From the NCBI GenBank assembly GCA_031258055.1, contig JAIRNM010000121.1, positions 1 through 7,315 of the forward strand: 7,315 nt of DNA. The letters are read 5' to 3'. The notes under the pieces were generated by a model. It was given only the letters and a program-made list of their open reading frames with translations. It did not search any database and was not told the origin of the DNA. This DNA comes from Bifidobacteriaceae bacterium. GTDB taxonomy: Bacteria; Actinomycetota; Actinomycetes; Actinomycetales; WQXJ01. The first letter of the stretch is position 1, and each line of letters starts with the position of its first letter. The position numbers and the translations under genes were made by a program. Of the stretch, positions 5,887 through 7,315 are shown in pieces.

Positions 5887-7315
5887 GGTCAACTCCAGCC
5901 AGCTTCTCAGCTAGGTCCGGGCCGGAGGCGGACTGGGCCAAGATCGCTTCGACTTCGCTACGGTCGCCGGCGAACGGATTGGGCAGGACGATCCGGGCGG
6001 CGCCGTCCGGCCAAGCCAGGGTCAGCGAATCCCAACCGGCGCTGACGACCGAATCCGGATAGCGGGCCAAGGCTTCGCCGCGCAGGTAGGCGCGGGTCGA
6101 AGTGGGCGGATGCTTGACCGCCCAAGCCACTTCGCGTTCATCGAAGAGCTTTTCGACCGCTCCCCTCGCCTCCAGGCGGCTGAATAAGGAGCGGGCCGGG
6201 TCGACGTCGGTCCAACGCAGGTCCGCAGCCCGCAACTTGGGATGATCCCAAGTCAGGCCGCCGCGCTGGCGGAGCGATTCGAGGACTTGGTATTTGGCTA
6301 CCCATTCGACCGCTCGGCTGAGCGACAGCGGATCGCTGGCCAGCCCATCCAGTAGCTGTGACCAACGCTCAATCAACTCGGCTTGTTCACGGTCAGGCAA
6401 TTCGACGGACCGGGCCACGAAATCGGCGTAAAGCCGTTGCAGGTCAATCGCGGTGACGGAGCCGCCCGCTTTCAGGGCGATCATTTGGCTAACCGTTAGG
6501 TCTCGGCTGATTCGCTGGAAGTCTCCGACCGGGTCCGCTAAGGCCACCTGCGCTGCCAACTGTTCGACCCGGCTAGTTGGGGCTAGACAAATGGCCCGCA
6601 GCACTAGGCCCGTGATACCGAGGCGCAGATAAGTGGCCAAATCCATCATGGTGGCATCACCAGCGATGATATGAAGCCGCCGCCAACGCGACGGGTCGGC
6701 GTGCGGCTCGTCGCGGGTGTTGACGATCGGCCGGTTCAAGGTGGTTTCCAAGCCGACCAGCGCTTCGATGAAGTCGGCCCGCTGCGACAGCTGGAAGCCG
6801 GCCTCCCCAGAACGCGCACCCAATCCGACCCGGCCTGACCCCGTAAAGATCTGCCTGGTCACCAAGAAGGGCGCCAGCGCCGCCACCAACAAATCCCAGT
6901 CAAGCGCCCGCCCCAGCAGATAGTTCTCATGGGTGCCGTAGGAGGCGCCCTTGCCGTCAGTGTTGTTCTTGTACAAGGAAACCGGCGAACCAGTCCGCGC
7001 CAGCGCTCGCGCCGCCTCAGCCATAATCGACTGGCCGGCTTTGTCCCACAGCGCCGCTTCGCGCGCGCTCGCCGTCTCCGGCGCCGAGTACTCCGGGTGG
7101 GCGTGGTCAACATAGAGCCGGGCGCCGTTGGTTAGCATCGCCGCCCCGGCGCCGCCTCGATCCGGCCGCCGCGTTGGCGCTACTGTCGGCCGGGCGCTGG
7201 CGCGCGCGGGGGGGTTGACGGCATCGGGCAAGGCACTGGTCAACTGCGCGACCGGGTCGTCAGTCAAGAGCGAGGGGTGGGCGGCGGCGCGGTCCAAATG
7301 GAAGCCGCGCGCGTC
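5879..7315 (-). CDS. dop: Pup deamidase / depupylase Dop, 5'-truncated by the window edge
   Basis: Dop activates the ubiquitin-like protein Pup by deamidating its C-terminal Gln and also removes Pup from tagged proteins. It is cytoplasmic and belongs to the carboxylate-amine ligase (glutamine synthetase-like) fold shared with PafA. The visible 478 residues begin at DARGF, so the N-terminal strand with the metal-binding GxExEYG motif lies outside. Seen here: LTNGARLYVDHAHPEYSAPE (61-80, with the proposed catalytic Asp at 70), LYKNNTDGKGASYGTHENYL, GSGRVGLG, GFQLSQRADFIE, VGLETTLNRPIVNTRDEPHAD, RRLHIIAGDATMMDLATYLRLG, and PPTSTRAYLRGEAL. These are diagnostic for Dop. The frame is continuous through 7297 to the window edge; a TTG at 7297 is internal and not the start. 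Between DARGF and LTNG there are about 55 residues rather than the 20-25 I recall for mycobacterial and Acidothermus Dop, so the Dop loop is expanded. The next gene downstream is DUF3097, not pup. Confidence 0.95.
   Translation of the reverse strand, partial: DARGFHLDRAAAHPSLLTDDPVAQLTSALPDAVNPPARASARPTVAPTRRPDRGGAGAAMLTNGARLYVDHAHPEYSAPETASAREAALWDKAGQSIMAEAARALARTGSPVSLYKNNTDGKGASYGTHENYLLGRALDWDLLVAALAPFLVTRQIFTGSGRVGLGARSGEAGFQLSQRADFIEALVGLETTLNRPIVNTRDEPHADPSRWRRLHIIAGDATMMDLATYLRLGITGLVLRAICLAPTSRVEQLAAQVALADPVGDFQRISRDLTVSQMIALKAGGSVTAIDLQRLYADFVARSVELPDREQAELIERWSQLLDGLASDPLSLSRAVEWVAKYQVLESLRQRGGLTWDHPKLRAADLRWTDVDPARSLFSRLEARGAVEKLFDEREVAWAVKHPPTSTRAYLRGEALARYPDSVVSAGWDSLTLAWPDGAARIVLPNPFAGDRSEVEAILAQSASGPDLAEKLAGVDLV
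5893..5896 (-). promoter_or_regulatory. Ribosome binding site that decides the DUF3097 start
   Basis: GGAG on the minus strand lies within the dop coding region, 6 nt before TTG 5886. It favours that TTG over the one at 5892, two codons upstream, which it touches directly. Confidence 0.5.
7142..7252 (-). other. Low-complexity insert in the Dop loop, including a C7 tract
   Basis: Residues about 22-58 of the visible Dop are rich in Pro, Ala, Arg and Thr (for example NPPARASARPTVAPTRRP) and have no counterpart I recall in characterised Dop proteins. The flanking LLTDD and LTNGARLY motifs are both intact and in the same frame, so this is an in-frame insertion rather than a frameshift artefact. 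The coding strand contains seven consecutive C (plus-strand G run at 7208-7214) that encode the Asn-Pro-Pro-Ala stretch. Confidence 0.65.

Noticed and set aside
5329..6045. 238-codon plus-strand frame across the DUF3097-dop junction
   Set aside because: Shadow of two well-supported minus-strand genes; Arg/Pro/Ser-rich translation without family features.

Overview
The window looks like chromosomal DNA of a high-GC actinobacterium. The main evidence is dop, a pupylation-cycle enzyme found mostly in Actinobacteria, together with a gene of the actinobacterial DUF3097 family and a glgC of actinobacterial type. No tRNA, rRNA, CRISPR array or insertion sequence is visible. The species cannot be named from this sequence; the Tat-exported flavoprotein of fumarate-reductase type would fit an anaerobic or host-associated lineage, but that is inference.

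Layout from left to right. Positions 1-879 (minus) hold most of holA, the delta subunit of the DNA polymerase III clamp loader; its 3' end lies beyond the left edge. Positions 880-1099 are a divergent spacer with a long imperfect hairpin and a candidate glgC promoter. Positions 1100-3003 (plus) are a two-gene unit, glgC (ADP-glucose synthesis for glycogen) and serB (phosphoserine phosphatase), joined by an ATGA overlap. Positions 3004-3092 are a short spacer with a good promoter candidate. Positions 3093-4853 (plus) encode a Tat-type lipoprotein flavoenzyme. Positions 4854-4986 are a convergent spacer with a very stable terminator-like hairpin. Positions 4987-5886 (minus) encode a DUF3097 protein, and 5879-7315 (minus) most of dop, whose 5' end lies beyond the right edge. 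The dop and DUF3097 genes overlap, so they are probably co-transcribed from right to left.

Five of the six genes are housekeeping or lineage-typical. The exception is the flavoprotein gene, which sits between them like a self-contained cassette with its own promoter, an inverted repeat over the start codon and its own terminator. By motif comparison it has the fumarate-reductase/FAD_binding_2 architecture but lacks the residues that bind and protonate fumarate, so its substrate is probably different and is unknown. Other points of note are an enlarged Pro/Ala/Arg-rich Dop loop, no pup gene directly after dop, a possible TOPRIM-like core in the DUF3097 protein, and two plus-strand genes whose start codons lie exactly 7 nt after a TANNNT -10 box, suggesting leaderless mRNAs.
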